Shown: positions 51,970 through 60,890 of the stretch, piece after piece
Layout of the letters: every line of letters starts with the position of its first letter
Position numbering within the stretch: position 1 is the stretch's first letter
Origin: CAZMRF01 sp964568735
GTDB taxonomy: Bacteria > Acidobacteriota > Polarisedimenticolia > JACPZX01
Direction of reading: 5' to 3'
DNA: 64,000 bases
Assembly (NCBI GenBank): GCA_964568735.1
Contig: CAZMRF010000014.1
Span: forward strand, 20,182-84,181
Notes under the pieces: generated by a model
Seen by the model: only the letters and a program-made list of their open reading frames with translations
Databases searched by the model: none
Told to the model about the DNA's origin: nothing
Program-made: the position numbers and the translations under genes

Positions 51970-54528
51970 TCAGGGGGCGGAGCAGGGGTGGCGGTTGACG
52001 CGCTTGAGGCAGCTCGTGGTCATCCCGAGGGTTCCCTCCTCGCCGTTGACGATCGCGGCGGCGAGATAGACGAAGACCTTCCCCGGGGACGGGAGCTCCA
52101 TGTCTGTGAAGCCCGGGCTCGTCACGGAGGCGAAGCAGTTGCCGTAGTCCCGCTGCCTCAGGAGGCTCGAGTCGCCCCGGTAGACCCTGTAGCTCGTGGC
52201 GCCCGGGAAGGGGTCCCACGAGAAAGACGCCGTGCTCGTGGCCCGCATGCTGCTGAAGTTCGTATCGATGTAGGTGTTGTTGAGGAGAATGGAGATCGAA
52301 TCGCCGTCGAAGTCGGCCGTGACCAGGTCCTGGCGGCCGTCGCGGTTGAAGTCCGCGATGGCAGCCGAGAAGGGCTGGTGTCCGACTCCGAAAACACCAC
52401 CGTTGCTGAAGGTGCCAGTGCCGCTGCCGAAGTAGACCTGCGCGGTGTCGTCGAACCGGTTCACGACGGCGAGATCGAGCCCACCCATCCGGTCCATGTC
52501 GATGGCCACGAGGCTCTCGGCGAAGGTGCCTGTCGGGAGATCCGAGGTCGGAGCCTCCACGAACCAGCCCGCGCCGTCGCTCAGGAAGACGCTCACCGAG
52601 GCGGGCTGGTTGATGGACTGCTGGTCGATCCAGGCCAGGTCCTTCCATCCGTCGCCATTCAGGTCGGCGGCGATCAGATCGTCCACGTTCAGGCCGCCAC
52701 CCGGCAGGACCGATCCCAGCTCGCTGAAGGTGCCGTTGCCCGCGCCCAGGAGGATGTTGATGCTGTTGTCGAGCCCCTGCGAGACGGCGAGATCGAGGAT
52801 GCCGTCTCCGTTGACGTGGAGCGCCGCGAGGGAGCGCGGCTGAGCCCCCGTCCGGGAGTTCTTCCTCGAGCCGAAGGCGCCGCCCCCCTGCGAGAGAAAA
52901 ACGGAGACGTTGTCCGAGTTGCCGTTCGCGATCGCGAGGTCGAAGAGCCCGTCCCCGTTGAAATCCTCGGAGATCACGTCCAGGGGGAGTCTTCCGGCTG
53001 ACAGCGACGTCATCGTGGGAAAGGCCCCAAGACCGTTACCGAAGAAGACACTCACGGTGCTCACCTGCTGGGCTCCGGGCGGCCCCTGGTTGGCGACGGC
53101 GATGTCGGGCAGCCCGTCCCCGCTGAGGTCCTGGATCACGACGGAGCCCGGGCTGACGCCGGCGCCGAGAGCCGATGAGAGCGTCATGCGGCCTTCCCCG
53201 TCGCCCAGGAGGATGGAGACGGAGTTGCTGTCCCGATCGGCGGAGACGACGTCGGGAAACCAGTCGCCGTCGAGGTCACCTGTGGCCACAGACAGCGGCG
53301 TGAGGCCGGCCGTGAAGGACGGCGTGCCGACGTTCCCAAGCCCGTCGCCGAGGAAGAGGCTCAAGGACCCGGCCACCTGGTTGGCCGAGACGGTGTCGCA
53401 GAAGCCGTCATTGTTGATGTCGCTGCTGTGGACCCACCGGGGGCGCGCATTGGCGCCGAGATCGGTGGGTGGAGCGAAGGTGCCGTTCCCCGTTCCCCGA
53501 AGGAGGCTCACGGAGTCGGCGGTGAACTTCGCCGCCATCACGTCCCGGTTTCCATCCTTGTCGTAGTCGCAGATGGCGATCGAGGGGACCTCGCTCGCGA
53601 GGTTGACCGGGGAGCCCGGCGAGAAGCCGCCGAGACCGTCGCCGATGAGAGGGATCACCGACATCCCGACCGTGTCGCTGGAGACGACCAGATCGAGCTT
53701 GAGGTCGTTGTTCAGGTCCACGGCCGCGATGCTCTGGGCGGAAGCGCCAAGGGCGATGGAGGTGGGGGAGCCGAGGAGACCACCTCCGGTGCCGGGTATC
53801 AACGTGAGGCTCTGACCGAGCCTGTTGGCGACGGCGAGATCGAGGATGGTGTCGTTGTTGAGCTGGGCCACGACGACCCCACGCGGATCCTTGTCGACGA
53901 GCGCCGTCGAGTGGGGTGTGAAGGTGCCGTTGCCGAGCCCTCTATAGACGCGCGCCGTCCCTTCGAATCCCGTCGGGGACGTGATCACGATCAGATCGGC
54001 AAGACCGTCGCCGGTGAGCTCAGCGGCGGCGAGGGCCGTCGGCGTGGAAGGCAGCGCCAGGACCAGAGGAGGCGCAAGGCTGCCGCTTCCCGTGCCAAGG
54101 AGAATGGAGACACTCGAGCTGAGGAAGTGGGCGACGGCCAGATCGAGGTGGCTGTCGGCGTTGAAGTAGCCCAGCACCGCGCTCTGGGGCGAGCCACTGA
54201 TGATCCTCGGCGCCGTCGCGACATAGCTCCCGGTGCCCGTCGCGAGGAAGACGATCGCGGCCCCCTGCGTAATGTCGCCGGGGATCTCCTCGTCGATCAC
54301 GACGAGGTCCGGCGTGCCCTGCTCGTCGAGATCCCCGCTCAGGACGATGACAGGCTCGAGGAGACCCGGGATGTCCTGCCGGGTCGGGGAGAAGAGCATG
54401 CAGACCTCCGCGCCGGAGTGCCCCGTCGCCACGAGGAGGCCCATGAGGGCTGCCGCGAGCCGGTGCCGCCCGAAGCCGGCTCGGCGCTCGGAGGTGAGAT
54501 ATGCGGTGAGGTACACACTCGCCTGCAA
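51970..54528 (-). CDS. Large secreted FG-GAP/VCBS repeat protein
   Basis: 852 residues with a signal peptide (LAAALMGLLVATGHSGA). Most of the chain (about 60-780) is 12 or more repeats of 45-60 residues, each with a Ca-binding loop such as DLNGDGWKDLAW, DFNGDGLFDLAI and DLDGDWFPDVVS, followed by SVSILLGDGEG-type strands: the FG-GAP/VCBS beta-propeller. The C terminus (SFSWDPFPGATSYRVYRGD) is fibronectin-III-like. Two seven-bladed propellers are plausible. Start candidates are TTG 54528 and GTG 54516. A promoter lies at 54575-54602. Confidence 0.88.
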   Translation of the reverse strand: MQASVYLTAYLTSERRAGFGRHRLAAALMGLLVATGHSGAEVCMLFSPTRQDIPGLLEPVIVLSGDLDEQGTPDLVVIDEEIPGDITQGAAIVFLATGTGSYVATAPRIISGSPQSAVLGYFNADSHLDLAVAHFLSSSVSILLGTGSGSLAPPLVLALPSTPTALAAAELTGDGLADLIVITSPTGFEGTARVYRGLGNGTFTPHSTALVDKDPRGVVVAQLNNDTILDLAVANRLGQSLTLIPGTGGGLLGSPTSIALGASAQSIAAVDLNNDLKLDLVVSSDTVGMSVIPLIGDGLGGFSPGSPVNLASEVPSIAICDYDKDGNRDVMAAKFTADSVSLLRGTGNGTFAPPTDLGANARPRWVHSSDINNDGFCDTVSANQVAGSLSLFLGDGLGNVGTPSFTAGLTPLSVATGDLDGDWFPDVVSADRDSNSVSILLGDGEGRMTLSSALGAGVSPGSVVIQDLSGDGLPDIAVANQGPPGAQQVSTVSVFFGNGLGAFPTMTSLSAGRLPLDVISEDFNGDGLFDLAIANGNSDNVSVFLSQGGGAFGSRKNSRTGAQPRSLAALHVNGDGILDLAVSQGLDNSINILLGAGNGTFSELGSVLPGGGLNVDDLIAADLNGDGWKDLAWIDQQSINQPASVSVFLSDGAGWFVEAPTSDLPTGTFAESLVAIDMDRMGGLDLAVVNRFDDTAQVYFGSGTGTFSNGGVFGVGHQPFSAAIADFNRDGRQDLVTADFDGDSISILLNNTYIDTNFSSMRATSTASFSWDPFPGATSYRVYRGDSSLLRQRDYGNCFASVTSPGFTDMELPSPGKVFVYLAAAIVNGEEGTLGMTTSCLKRVNRHPCSAP

Positions 54529-54574
54529 GAATACTTATTACTAGATAACCTGCCCGATTTGGTTGACTGGCTTG

Positions 54575-54602
54575 AGTATACGGTGAAGGTGGAGCGGTTC
54601 AA
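54575..54602 (-). promoter_or_regulatory. Promoter of the FG-GAP repeat protein
   Basis: On the minus strand TTGAAC (54602-54597), 16 bp, TATACT (54580-54575), about 45 nt before the first start codon. Confidence 0.6.
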
Positions 54603-54812
54603 CCTGAACTGGCGCCCTTTCGAGTTCCCAAGGGACCGTGCCGGCCGGTCCAACTCGGGGCGTAGGACAAACGGTCTGTCTCGCTCGGGGTCATCCAGAG
54701 CCGGCCGGGGGCGGGTGGTGCTCCGGGCGGGCGCAGGGTGGAAGTCTCTAGCTCATGCCCCCCAAGCCCTCCCGAGGGTGAGCCGTGAGCGAACGGGTTC
54801 GAGGAGTCTTGC

Positions 54813-54837
54813 GGGGGTGGCGCCCGGCGCCACCCCC
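54813..54837. terminator. Perfect 25-nt palindrome, possible terminator
   Basis: GGGGGTGGCGCC (54813-54824) and its exact complement (54826-54837) share a single central base. It lies 80 bp beyond the stop of the MopE metallopeptidase gene (54919), so it probably ends that leftward transcript. There is no T-tract. Confidence 0.5.
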
Positions 54838-54918
54838 ATGTGAGTCTGCCGCATCCCTCTCAGCGGCCGACCGCGCCCATTCCGAGCCCCAGGCCCGTCC
54901 ATTGGGCGATGCCGCCGA

Positions 54919-56703
54919 TCAGCCGTCGATGATGTCGTTGCAGTCGTTGTCGAGGCCGTCCAGGCGGCGAGGCCCTTTCTCCGACTGGGTCTGAACGGTC
55001 GGATCGTCGCAGTCGACGAAGCCGTTGCAGTTGTTGTCCTTGTTGTCCACGACCTCGATCCCATCGGGGCTCACGGTGTTGTCGCCGTCGTCGCAGTCCC
55101 TGGGGGGCGACCAGCCGTCGAAGTCCCCGTCCACGGGAATGCTGTTGTCGGCAAGGCCGTCGCAGTCGTTGTCCACGAGGTCGCCGATGACCTCGATGCC
55201 GTCGGGGCTGATGCTCCCGTTGTTGTCATTGCAGTCGCCGTTGCAGGTCGTCCAGAGATCGCCGTCCGAATCGAAGCCTTCGTCCACGAAGCCGTCACAG
55301 TCGTCGTCGTAGCGGTTGCAGCTCGCCTGCAGGCCGGGACCCTCGTTGAGGCCCGGGCTGATGGTGGCATCCTCGTCGTTACAGTCATTGAAGGTCGTGT
55401 AGCCGTCCGCATCGAAGTCCACGTCGCCCAGAGTCGTCACGGCCTTGCCGATGCCTTGCGTCTGCTGGAGGAAGTAGTTCTCGAAGGCGAGGCGGATGCC
55501 GTTCAGCTTGGTGATGTCGCCCATGGGCACGTTGGACGGCAGGTTCCTGGCGAGGATGACGAAGGCGGTGCGCAGATTGCGTGGCGCCGAAGTGGCGTCC
55601 GGGATCCTCGGCCCCTCGATCCGGATGATGTCGTCGATGGTCACGTTCGTGCGGGTGCCAGAGACCGTGATCGGAGAAGTGCCGTCGATCTCCGGGGTAT
55701 AGGGGGTGTCGGCGCAGGTGCGCGTCACACCCTGGGCGGCCGTGAAGACGAAGGTGGCCGAGACGGCCGAGGCCAGGCGGTAGCCCATGATGTACTGGTC
55801 GAGCTGCGTGTAGCCGCCCGTCCCGCCGGTATTCGTCGTGCGGAAGGAGTTGTTCCCGAGGTCGGTCCAGGCGTTCCCTTCCAGGCTCGAGGATCTGGAG
55901 GCGCTCACGACCGATGGCAGGTTCGCGAAGTAGCACCAGTGGACGAGGCCGCGACCGAGCAGCTTCTGAGAGGAGCGGACCCGGGAGCTGGGATCGGAGT
56001 CGAACTTGAGCTGGGCTCCCCATCTGTGGGCCGTTTCGTGGGCCAGCAGCGACATCGTCGTGTCGTTGTTGTCGATGATCCGCGCGTTGACGTCCGCCGG
56101 GTACTCCACGAAGTTGCGGAAGTTGGCATAGCCCTGGAGCTTCGAAGTCCCGTAGGTCACCGAGTCGTCCATGATCGGCTCGCCGAGACCGCGGATGCCG
56201 TTCTTGATGTTGACGAAGAAGGTCCCCTCGGCATGGTTGAAGTTCGGGAAGATGTGGACGACGTCGAAGGAATCCGGGTGCGTCAGCATGAACTTCTTGA
56301 CGGCGCGCACGAAGTCGATGTTCGTGCCGTTGACCTCGTCCGTGACGATCGTGTTGTCGTCGTACATCACGGCGATGTCGGGCTGCCCGTCGCTGTTGAG
56401 ATCGAAGTTGACGTCACGGCTGATATCGAAGGGAGCGTCCGACGTAAGGCTGCTGGTGTGGAAGGCGTGCTCGTCCTCCTTGCGGCCCTGGTAGGAGCCG
56501 CACTTCGAGATGTCGAGGAGCTTCCCTCCCTTGTTGCGGATGATGTTCCCGCCCGGCCCGGTCACGCAGCGGCCCGTGTTGACGACCTGCTCGAGCGTTC
56601 CGCACTCGCCTCCACTGACTCCGTTTCGCCACGCGGCGGGAGCGATGAGCAGTGTCGCCGCGCCCAGCAGAAGGAAGATCCGGCCCATTCTCCGATGATC
56701 CAT
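54919..56703 (-). CDS. Secreted HExxH metallopeptidase-like protein with MopE repeats
   Basis: 594 residues. Signal peptide IFLLLGAATLLIAPAAWRNG. A catalytic-type domain (about 95-400) contains SLLAHETAHRWG with HExxH near residue 222, so a zinc peptidase is likely; the third ligand is not obvious. The C-terminal 170 residues are four MopE-type repeats (DFDADGYTTFNDCNDED, RYDDDCDGFVDEGFDSDGD, VDNDCDGLADN, DNNCNGFVDCDD) that probably bind Ca or Cu and are rich in Asp, Asn and Cys. ATG 56703 has AAAGGGG 8 nt upstream. It shares the MopE motif with the beta-helix protein at 5021. Confidence 0.82.
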   Translation of the reverse strand: MDHRRMGRIFLLLGAATLLIAPAAWRNGVSGGECGTLEQVVNTGRCVTGPGGNIIRNKGGKLLDISKCGSYQGRKEDEHAFHTSSLTSDAPFDISRDVNFDLNSDGQPDIAVMYDDNTIVTDEVNGTNIDFVRAVKKFMLTHPDSFDVVHIFPNFNHAEGTFFVNIKNGIRGLGEPIMDDSVTYGTSKLQGYANFRNFVEYPADVNARIIDNNDTTMSLLAHETAHRWGAQLKFDSDPSSRVRSSQKLLGRGLVHWCYFANLPSVVSASRSSSLEGNAWTDLGNNSFRTTNTGGTGGYTQLDQYIMGYRLASAVSATFVFTAAQGVTRTCADTPYTPEIDGTSPITVSGTRTNVTIDDIIRIEGPRIPDATSAPRNLRTAFVILARNLPSNVPMGDITKLNGIRLAFENYFLQQTQGIGKAVTTLGDVDFDADGYTTFNDCNDEDATISPGLNEGPGLQASCNRYDDDCDGFVDEGFDSDGDLWTTCNGDCNDNNGSISPDGIEVIGDLVDNDCDGLADNSIPVDGDFDGWSPPRDCDDGDNTVSPDGIEVVDNKDNNCNGFVDCDDPTVQTQSEKGPRRLDGLDNDCNDIIDG

Positions 56704-56941
56704 GCCTCACCCCTTTATGATGATGGTGCTCCCAACCCAAGGTCCCGGGTTCCCGCCGTGGCGGTAGCCCCTCGGGCCAATCCTCCCCGACTCGATGCTT
56801 CGAGTCGTGTCCTACTTACCCTGCCTTGAAAAACCTGTCAATAGAGAAAAGGCCGCCTGACCCGACTTGTGGAACTCCGCAGGATCGCGCAGGCGATAGA
56901 ATGACCTCGCGGTAGAAAAGTGACCCCTCGGGAGCTGAACG

Positions 56942-57529
56942 ATGGCGGACCAGATTGAACGGGAGGTGAAGATCCGCTTCGCCGACCCCGCGAAGGCCCG
57001 GGGAGCGATCGAAGCCGCAGGCGGCGTCGAGAGGCACAGCCGGTCGTTCGAGGACAATCGGATCTTTGACAACCCCTCGAGGTCGCTCGCCTCGAAGAGC
57101 GCCCTCCTGCGAGTCCGGGCGACGGCCGGGGGGCAGGGCCGGCTCACCTTCAAGGAGAAGGTAGCCACCGAGAGCCGGGCCAAGGTCCGGCGCGAGTGGG
57201 AGGTCGCCGTGGAGGAGCCGGGGGTGCTGGCCGAGATCCTCTCGAGGGCCGGCTTCGAGGTCGTCTATCGGTACCAGAAGTACCGGACGACCTTCCGGAT
57301 CGAGGACTGCCTGGTCGAGCTCGACGAGACACCCATCGGTTGCTTCGTCGAGATTGAAGGCCCCGAGCCTTCGATCTTCAGCATCGCGGCACGCCTGGGC
57401 GCCGGCGGGGAGGACCTCATCAAGGAGGACTACCGGAGCCTGCACCTGGCATGGCTGGAGGAGCGTGGGCTGCCTCCCGGCGACATGGTCTTCCAGGATC
57501 CTGCGGCTGCCGCCGGAACAGAGGGATGA
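56942..57529 (+). CDS. CYTH-domain protein (class IV adenylate cyclase / triphosphatase-like)
   Basis: 195 residues forming the triphosphate tunnel fold. The N-terminal EREVKIR (residues 6-12) is the ExExK metal-binding signature. It is followed by SALLRVRATAGGQGRLTFKEK, RREWEV, RYQKYRTTF, CLVELDETPIGCFVEIEGPE and a C-terminal EDYRSLHLAW. The family includes CyaB cyclases and thiamine triphosphatases, and the substrate cannot be told. The TGA overlaps the next gene (ATGA), so it heads a three-gene operon with the nucleotidyltransferase and kinase. Confidence 0.9.
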   Translation: MADQIEREVKIRFADPAKARGAIEAAGGVERHSRSFEDNRIFDNPSRSLASKSALLRVRATAGGQGRLTFKEKVATESRAKVRREWEVAVEEPGVLAEILSRAGFEVVYRYQKYRTTFRIEDCLVELDETPIGCFVEIEGPEPSIFSIAARLGAGGEDLIKEDYRSLHLAWLEERGLPPGDMVFQDPAAAAGTEG

Positions 57530-58594
57530 GGTCCGCCGGGCGGGCGCCAGTCGTAGCGGTCCTCCTCTCGGCGGGCCTCGGCGAGCGGCTCCGGCCCCTC
57601 ACCGAGGATCGCGCGAAGCCATCCCTGCCTCTGATGAATCACCCGCTGATCCTTCACGCCCTGGAACGGTTGAGGCGCGGTGGCGTCGAGCGCGTGGCCG
57701 TGAACCTTCACCATGCTCCCGCCACCATCACGCGTATCATCGAGGAGACCAGCTCCGGCCTTCCCGAGGTGGTCCTGTCGCCGGAAGAGACGATCCTCGG
57801 AACGGCCGGGGGGGTGGTCGCCGCGATTCGCCTCCTCGGGGGAGGCTCGCCTCTCCTGGTGTCGAATGGCGATGCGCTGAGCGATCTCGATCTCTCGTTC
57901 CTCGCCGCGAGGCACGATGCAGCCGTGAATGGAATCGGGGCGGCCGCGACGCTCGCCCTTCGCCCGAGGCTCCCCGTCGATCCCTTCACGCCGGTCTGGG
58001 TGGACTCCGAAGGCGCGATCTGTGGGATTGGCGAGGTCGGGGCGAAGGGCGCTCCTCACGTTTTCATGGGAGTCCAGATCCTCGAGCCGGCGGCCATCGA
58101 TCGCCTTCCGCGCAGCGGCCCCTCCGATCTCGTGAAGGACCTCTACATGCCCCTCCTGCGGGAGGGCCGGCGCCTGGGGGCGGCGCTTCATGAGGGCTGG
58201 TGGATCGAGATAGGCTCGCCGGGACTCTACCTCGAAGCGCACCTGGATCTCCTGCGCAGGGAAGAGTTCCTCTCTTCCCTTCCACTCTCGGCGGGCAAGC
58301 TCGTGCCGGGCCGGCGCCGGGTCTTCGCGGCGGGAGAAGGAGCGAGCTTCGCGGGCGCGACCCTCGAAGAGACCGTGCTCGNNNNNNNNNNCCGATCCGG
58401 CCGAGGGTTCCTCGGCCGGATCGGGATGCACGATTCTCCGATCGCTCCTGGGCCGCGGGGCGCGGGTCGAGGAGGGGGCGCGGGTCGAGGAGTGCATCGT
58501 GTGGGACGGGGCGCGCGTCGGCGCCGGCACGGAGGCGAGGCGCTCCCTGGTCTTCCTGAGCGGGCGCTCCACGCGCATGGAACCCCTCACATGA
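57526..58594 (+). CDS. Sugar-1-phosphate nucleotidyltransferase, MurU-like, interrupted by an assembly gap
   Basis: N-terminal nucleotidyltransferase: VVAVLLSAGLGERLRPLT with the GxGxRLxPLT signature, AKPSLPLMNHPLI, ILGTAGGVVAA, LVSNGDALSDLD and WWIEIGSPGLYLEAH. Ten Ns interrupt it at 58382-58391. Beyond the gap a C-terminal left-handed-helix segment (VEEGARVEECIVWDGARVGAG) ends at 58594, in a frame that fits only if the true gap is a multiple of 3. The next gene is an AmgK-like sugar kinase, so a role like MurU (UDP-MurNAc salvage) is inferred. MurU itself lacks this tail, so mannose- or glucose-1-phosphate is an alternative. Confidence 0.8.
58382..58391. other. Assembly gap (10 N)
   Basis: A run of ten Ns inside the nucleotidyltransferase gene. 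Ten is probably a placeholder: the reading frame on the two sides agrees only if the missing length is a multiple of three. Confidence 0.95.
58392..58424. repeat. Perfect 15-bp inverted repeat at the gap edge
   Basis: CCGATCCGGCCGAGG (58392-58406) is followed by GTT and its exact complement (58410-58424), starting at the first base after the Ns. It either blocked sequencing or is a fold-back artefact of assembly. Confidence 0.8.
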
Positions 58595-59628
58595 GCGGCT
58601 CGGGCAACGGCCATCGAGCGGCAGCCGAGGTCCGGACCCGCGCCTTCGCGCTCCGGAAGTTCGGCGAGCAGGCGGTCGTGGAGGCGATGGAGGGAGACGC
58701 CTCCGATCGGTCCTTCTTCAGGCTGCGCGTGCCGGGGCTGGGGAGCCTCGTCGCGATGGTCCACCCCGAGCCCTTCAGGCTCGAAGATCTCCCCTGGTTC
58801 CAGCACGCTCTCTTCCTGAAAGAGCTCGGGGCGGACGTGCCGGCGATCGTCAGCTCCTGGCCAGGCGAGGGGATCCTGCTAGTGCAGGATCTCGGCGAGG
58901 AGACGATGGTGAGGGTCCTGGAATCCGCCACGCCCGAGAGGCGCCACTTCCTCTACCGTCAGGCGGTGCAGATCATCGTAATGTTGCAGGTGGCGGGGAC
59001 GCCCGTGCTCCCCGAGGATCTACCGGCGGCTCGAACCGCCCTCGACACCGACCGGCTGCTCTTCGAGCTGCGCTTCTTCATGGAGCACTACGTCGGATCG
59101 CTTCTCGAGAAACCCCTGGGAGGCGCCGAATCGGCGCTCCTCGAGGACTGGTTCGTCGAGCTTGCCTCCGAGGTGGCCGGCTACCGCTCGGTCCTCTGCC
59201 ACCGCGACTTCCACTCCCGCAACCTGATGCTCCGCGGGGATCGCCTCTACATGGTCGACTTCCAGGACGCCCGGATGGGCCCCTGGCTCTACGATCTCGC
59301 CTCCCTCCTGCGTGATTCCTACGTGGATCTCCCCGAGGATCTCGTCGAGGAGATGTTCGAGTTCTTCATCGAGGCGTCGGCGGAGGGCGCCGGGCCTTCC
59401 CGCGCCGCCCTCTCGGACGAGGAGATCCGGAGCCAGTTCGAGAAGACCTGCCTTCAACGCAACATCAAGGCCGTGGGGACCTTCGCCTTCCAGGCCACCG
59501 TCCGCCGCAACGCCTCCTATCTCCGCCACATCCCCCGGACGATGGGGCTCGTGCGCGCGAACCTCGCGCGGCGCGGGCTCGACGAGATCCTCCCGCTCTT
59601 CCAGGGCCCCCTCCGCTACGAGACTTGA
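58591..59628 (+). CDS. Sugar kinase of the aminoglycoside phosphotransferase fold, AmgK-like
   Basis: 345 residues of the APH/choline-kinase fold. Marks: EGDASDRSFFRLRVPG (nucleotide loop), ILLVQDLGEETM, the Brenner motif LCHRDFHSRNLML (catalytic Asp, Asn) and the metal motif YMVDFQDARMGPWLYDLASLL. The order and sequence fit AmgK, the anomeric MurNAc/GlcNAc kinase that works with MurU in peptidoglycan recycling. The start overlaps the nucleotidyltransferase gene (ATGA), as expected for a two-step pathway. The substrate is inferred, not shown. Confidence 0.82.
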   Translation: MSGSGNGHRAAAEVRTRAFALRKFGEQAVVEAMEGDASDRSFFRLRVPGLGSLVAMVHPEPFRLEDLPWFQHALFLKELGADVPAIVSSWPGEGILLVQDLGEETMVRVLESATPERRHFLYRQAVQIIVMLQVAGTPVLPEDLPAARTALDTDRLLFELRFFMEHYVGSLLEKPLGGAESALLEDWFVELASEVAGYRSVLCHRDFHSRNLMLRGDRLYMVDFQDARMGPWLYDLASLLRDSYVDLPEDLVEEMFEFFIEASAEGAGPSRAALSDEEIRSQFEKTCLQRNIKAVGTFAFQATVRRNASYLRHIPRTMGLVRANLARRGLDEILPLFQGPLRYET

Positions 59629-59748
59629 TCCCAGCGGATGCGCGGCAGCGAAGCACGCTCCGCCCTCGAGCAGAAGACATCCAGCGAGCGTCTTGAGGGT
59701 CGACTCCCGCGCCGGCCGTGCGGTACTGGCGTGCCGTCGTCACCTCCG

Positions 59749-59767
59749 GCCGGGCCTGGAGCCCGGC
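59749..59767. terminator. Hairpin downstream of the kinase operon
   Basis: GCCGGGC-ctgga-GCCCGGC, 120 bp after the kinase stop and before the DUF1003 gene. No T-tract. A weak terminator candidate. Confidence 0.35.
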
Positions 59768-59848
59768 GAGAAGGCTCCCCGGGTGCCAAGCTGGTAAATT
59801 GGGTGCGCGATCGAGAGATGGTCTGGTTCCCCGTAAGGAGGTCTCGAC

Positions 59849-60400
59849 ATGACGCGCACGGGCACGGAGGCACGGCAGGTTCCCCTCAGGCCGCGATCCA
59901 AGGCCGCGGAGATCGAGGAGCGGGTCCGCAAGGCGCTGACGCAGCGCCAGATGGTCACCCGCGACGTGGAGGCGGAGTACGAGGAGAAACTCGGCTTCGG
60001 CGAGCGCCTCGCGGACCACGTGGCCGAGTTCGGCGGCTCGTGGAAGTTCATCCTGACCTTCGCCGGCGTGATGGCGGCCTGGATGCTCATCAACTCCATT
60101 TACCTCGCCAGGGAGGCCTTCGATCCCTTCCCCTACATCCTCCTGAACCTCTGTCTCTCCACGCTGGCGGCCGTCCAGGCCCCTGTGATCTTGATGAGCC
60201 AGAACCGGCAGGCTTCGAAGGATCGGGCCCGCTCCGTGCATCAGTACGAGATCAATCTCAAGGCCGAGATCGAGATCGGGGAGATCCGAATGCGCCTCGA
60301 GGAGTTCGCCGAGACGCGCTGGAAGGATCTCGTCGCGCTGCAGCGCCAGCAGATCGAATACCTGGAACGCCTCCTCGGCAATCGCAGCAGCGGGGGCTGA
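59849..60400 (+). CDS. DUF1003 inner-membrane protein
   Basis: 183 residues. Two membrane helices (FILTFAGVMAAWMLINSIYL and ILLNLCLSTLAAVQAPVILM) lie between a charged N terminus with LGFGERLADHVAEFGGSW and a C-terminal coiled coil (INLKAEIEIGEIRMRLEEFAE). The motif MSQNRQASKDR is typical of DUF1003. The function is unknown. A near-consensus AAGGAGG is placed 7 nt before ATG 59849, the best Shine-Dalgarno in this region. Confidence 0.92.
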   Translation: MTRTGTEARQVPLRPRSKAAEIEERVRKALTQRQMVTRDVEAEYEEKLGFGERLADHVAEFGGSWKFILTFAGVMAAWMLINSIYLAREAFDPFPYILLNLCLSTLAAVQAPVILMSQNRQASKDRARSVHQYEINLKAEIEIGEIRMRLEEFAETRWKDLVALQRQQIEYLERLLGNRSSGG

Positions 60401-60407
60401 CTCAAAG

Positions 60408-60592
60408 GCGCGGGACGGAGGGCCGCCCTGCGCTCCTACCTCCCTCTTTCCCCACGTTTGTGCAGGATGTGGCGCTGGATGTGCCGTCCGGCCGCGGAAA
60501 TGCGCCGCGGCCGGATCTCGTAGCTCGCCGCTGCGCCAGCTCGCGGCACTCGTCCTCCAGACGTACGCTCCGGGCGACCCTCCGTCCCGCGC
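60408..60592. repeat. 185-bp element with 15-bp terminal inverted repeats
   Basis: GCGCGGGACGGAGGG (60408-60422) and its perfect complement (60578-60592) bound the element. After one mismatch the arms continue for 5 more pairs. Inside is a perfect 11-bp hairpin (60487-60497 with 60505-60515). It could be a MITE-like or REP-like element, or a large structured RNA end. I see no target-site duplication. Confidence 0.6.
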
Positions 60593-60617
60593 TACCCCTA
60601 CTTCGAATTCTTGGCGC

Positions 60618-60890
60618 TCAGGCGGTGACGAGCTGTGCGTCCAGCGTCATCGGCACCGAAGCCAGGGCCCTCGAGACGATGCAGCCCACCTTCGTTTCCT
60701 CGGCCAGCTTCTTGAATTCCGCGGCCGAGACGCCGGGAACCTGGCCGCGGGTGACGAGGTCGATGCCGGTGATGGCGAACCCCGAGGTCGTCTTCCCAAG
60801 GTGCACGGTGGCTGCGGTGGTCACTCGCGTCGGGGTATGTCCGGCATTGGTCAGAGCAACGGACAGGGCCATCGAGAAGCAGCCCGCATC
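60618..60890 (-). pseudogene. Truncated OsmC-family protein
   Basis: The C-terminal 85-90 residues of OsmC/Ohr-type peroxidases are present: AGCFSMALSVALTNAG with the first redox Cys, then ATVHLGK, AEFKKLAEETKVGCIVSRAL with the second Cys, and a normal end. The N-terminal half (about 50 residues) is missing: the frame upstream of AGCFSM reads through non-homologous codons to a stop 50 bp further. It is probably a remnant, although both cysteines survive and ATG 60872 could be used. Confidence 0.7.

Larger units (their letters stand above)
54529..54918. other. Intergenic region between two leftward secreted-protein genes
   Basis: 390 bp. It holds the promoter of the FG-GAP gene and the palindrome at 54813-54837, both listed separately. 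I see no protein gene. Confidence 0.6.

Noticed and set aside
51970..54528. Regular DNA repeats as a possible CRISPR array
   Set aside because: The periodicity comes from FG-GAP protein repeats in an intact reading frame; repeat units are neither identical nor short. I saw no CRISPR array in the window.
54813..54837. GC palindrome as a mobile-element end
   Set aside because: No second copy or transposase is nearby; its position after a stop codon suits a terminator.
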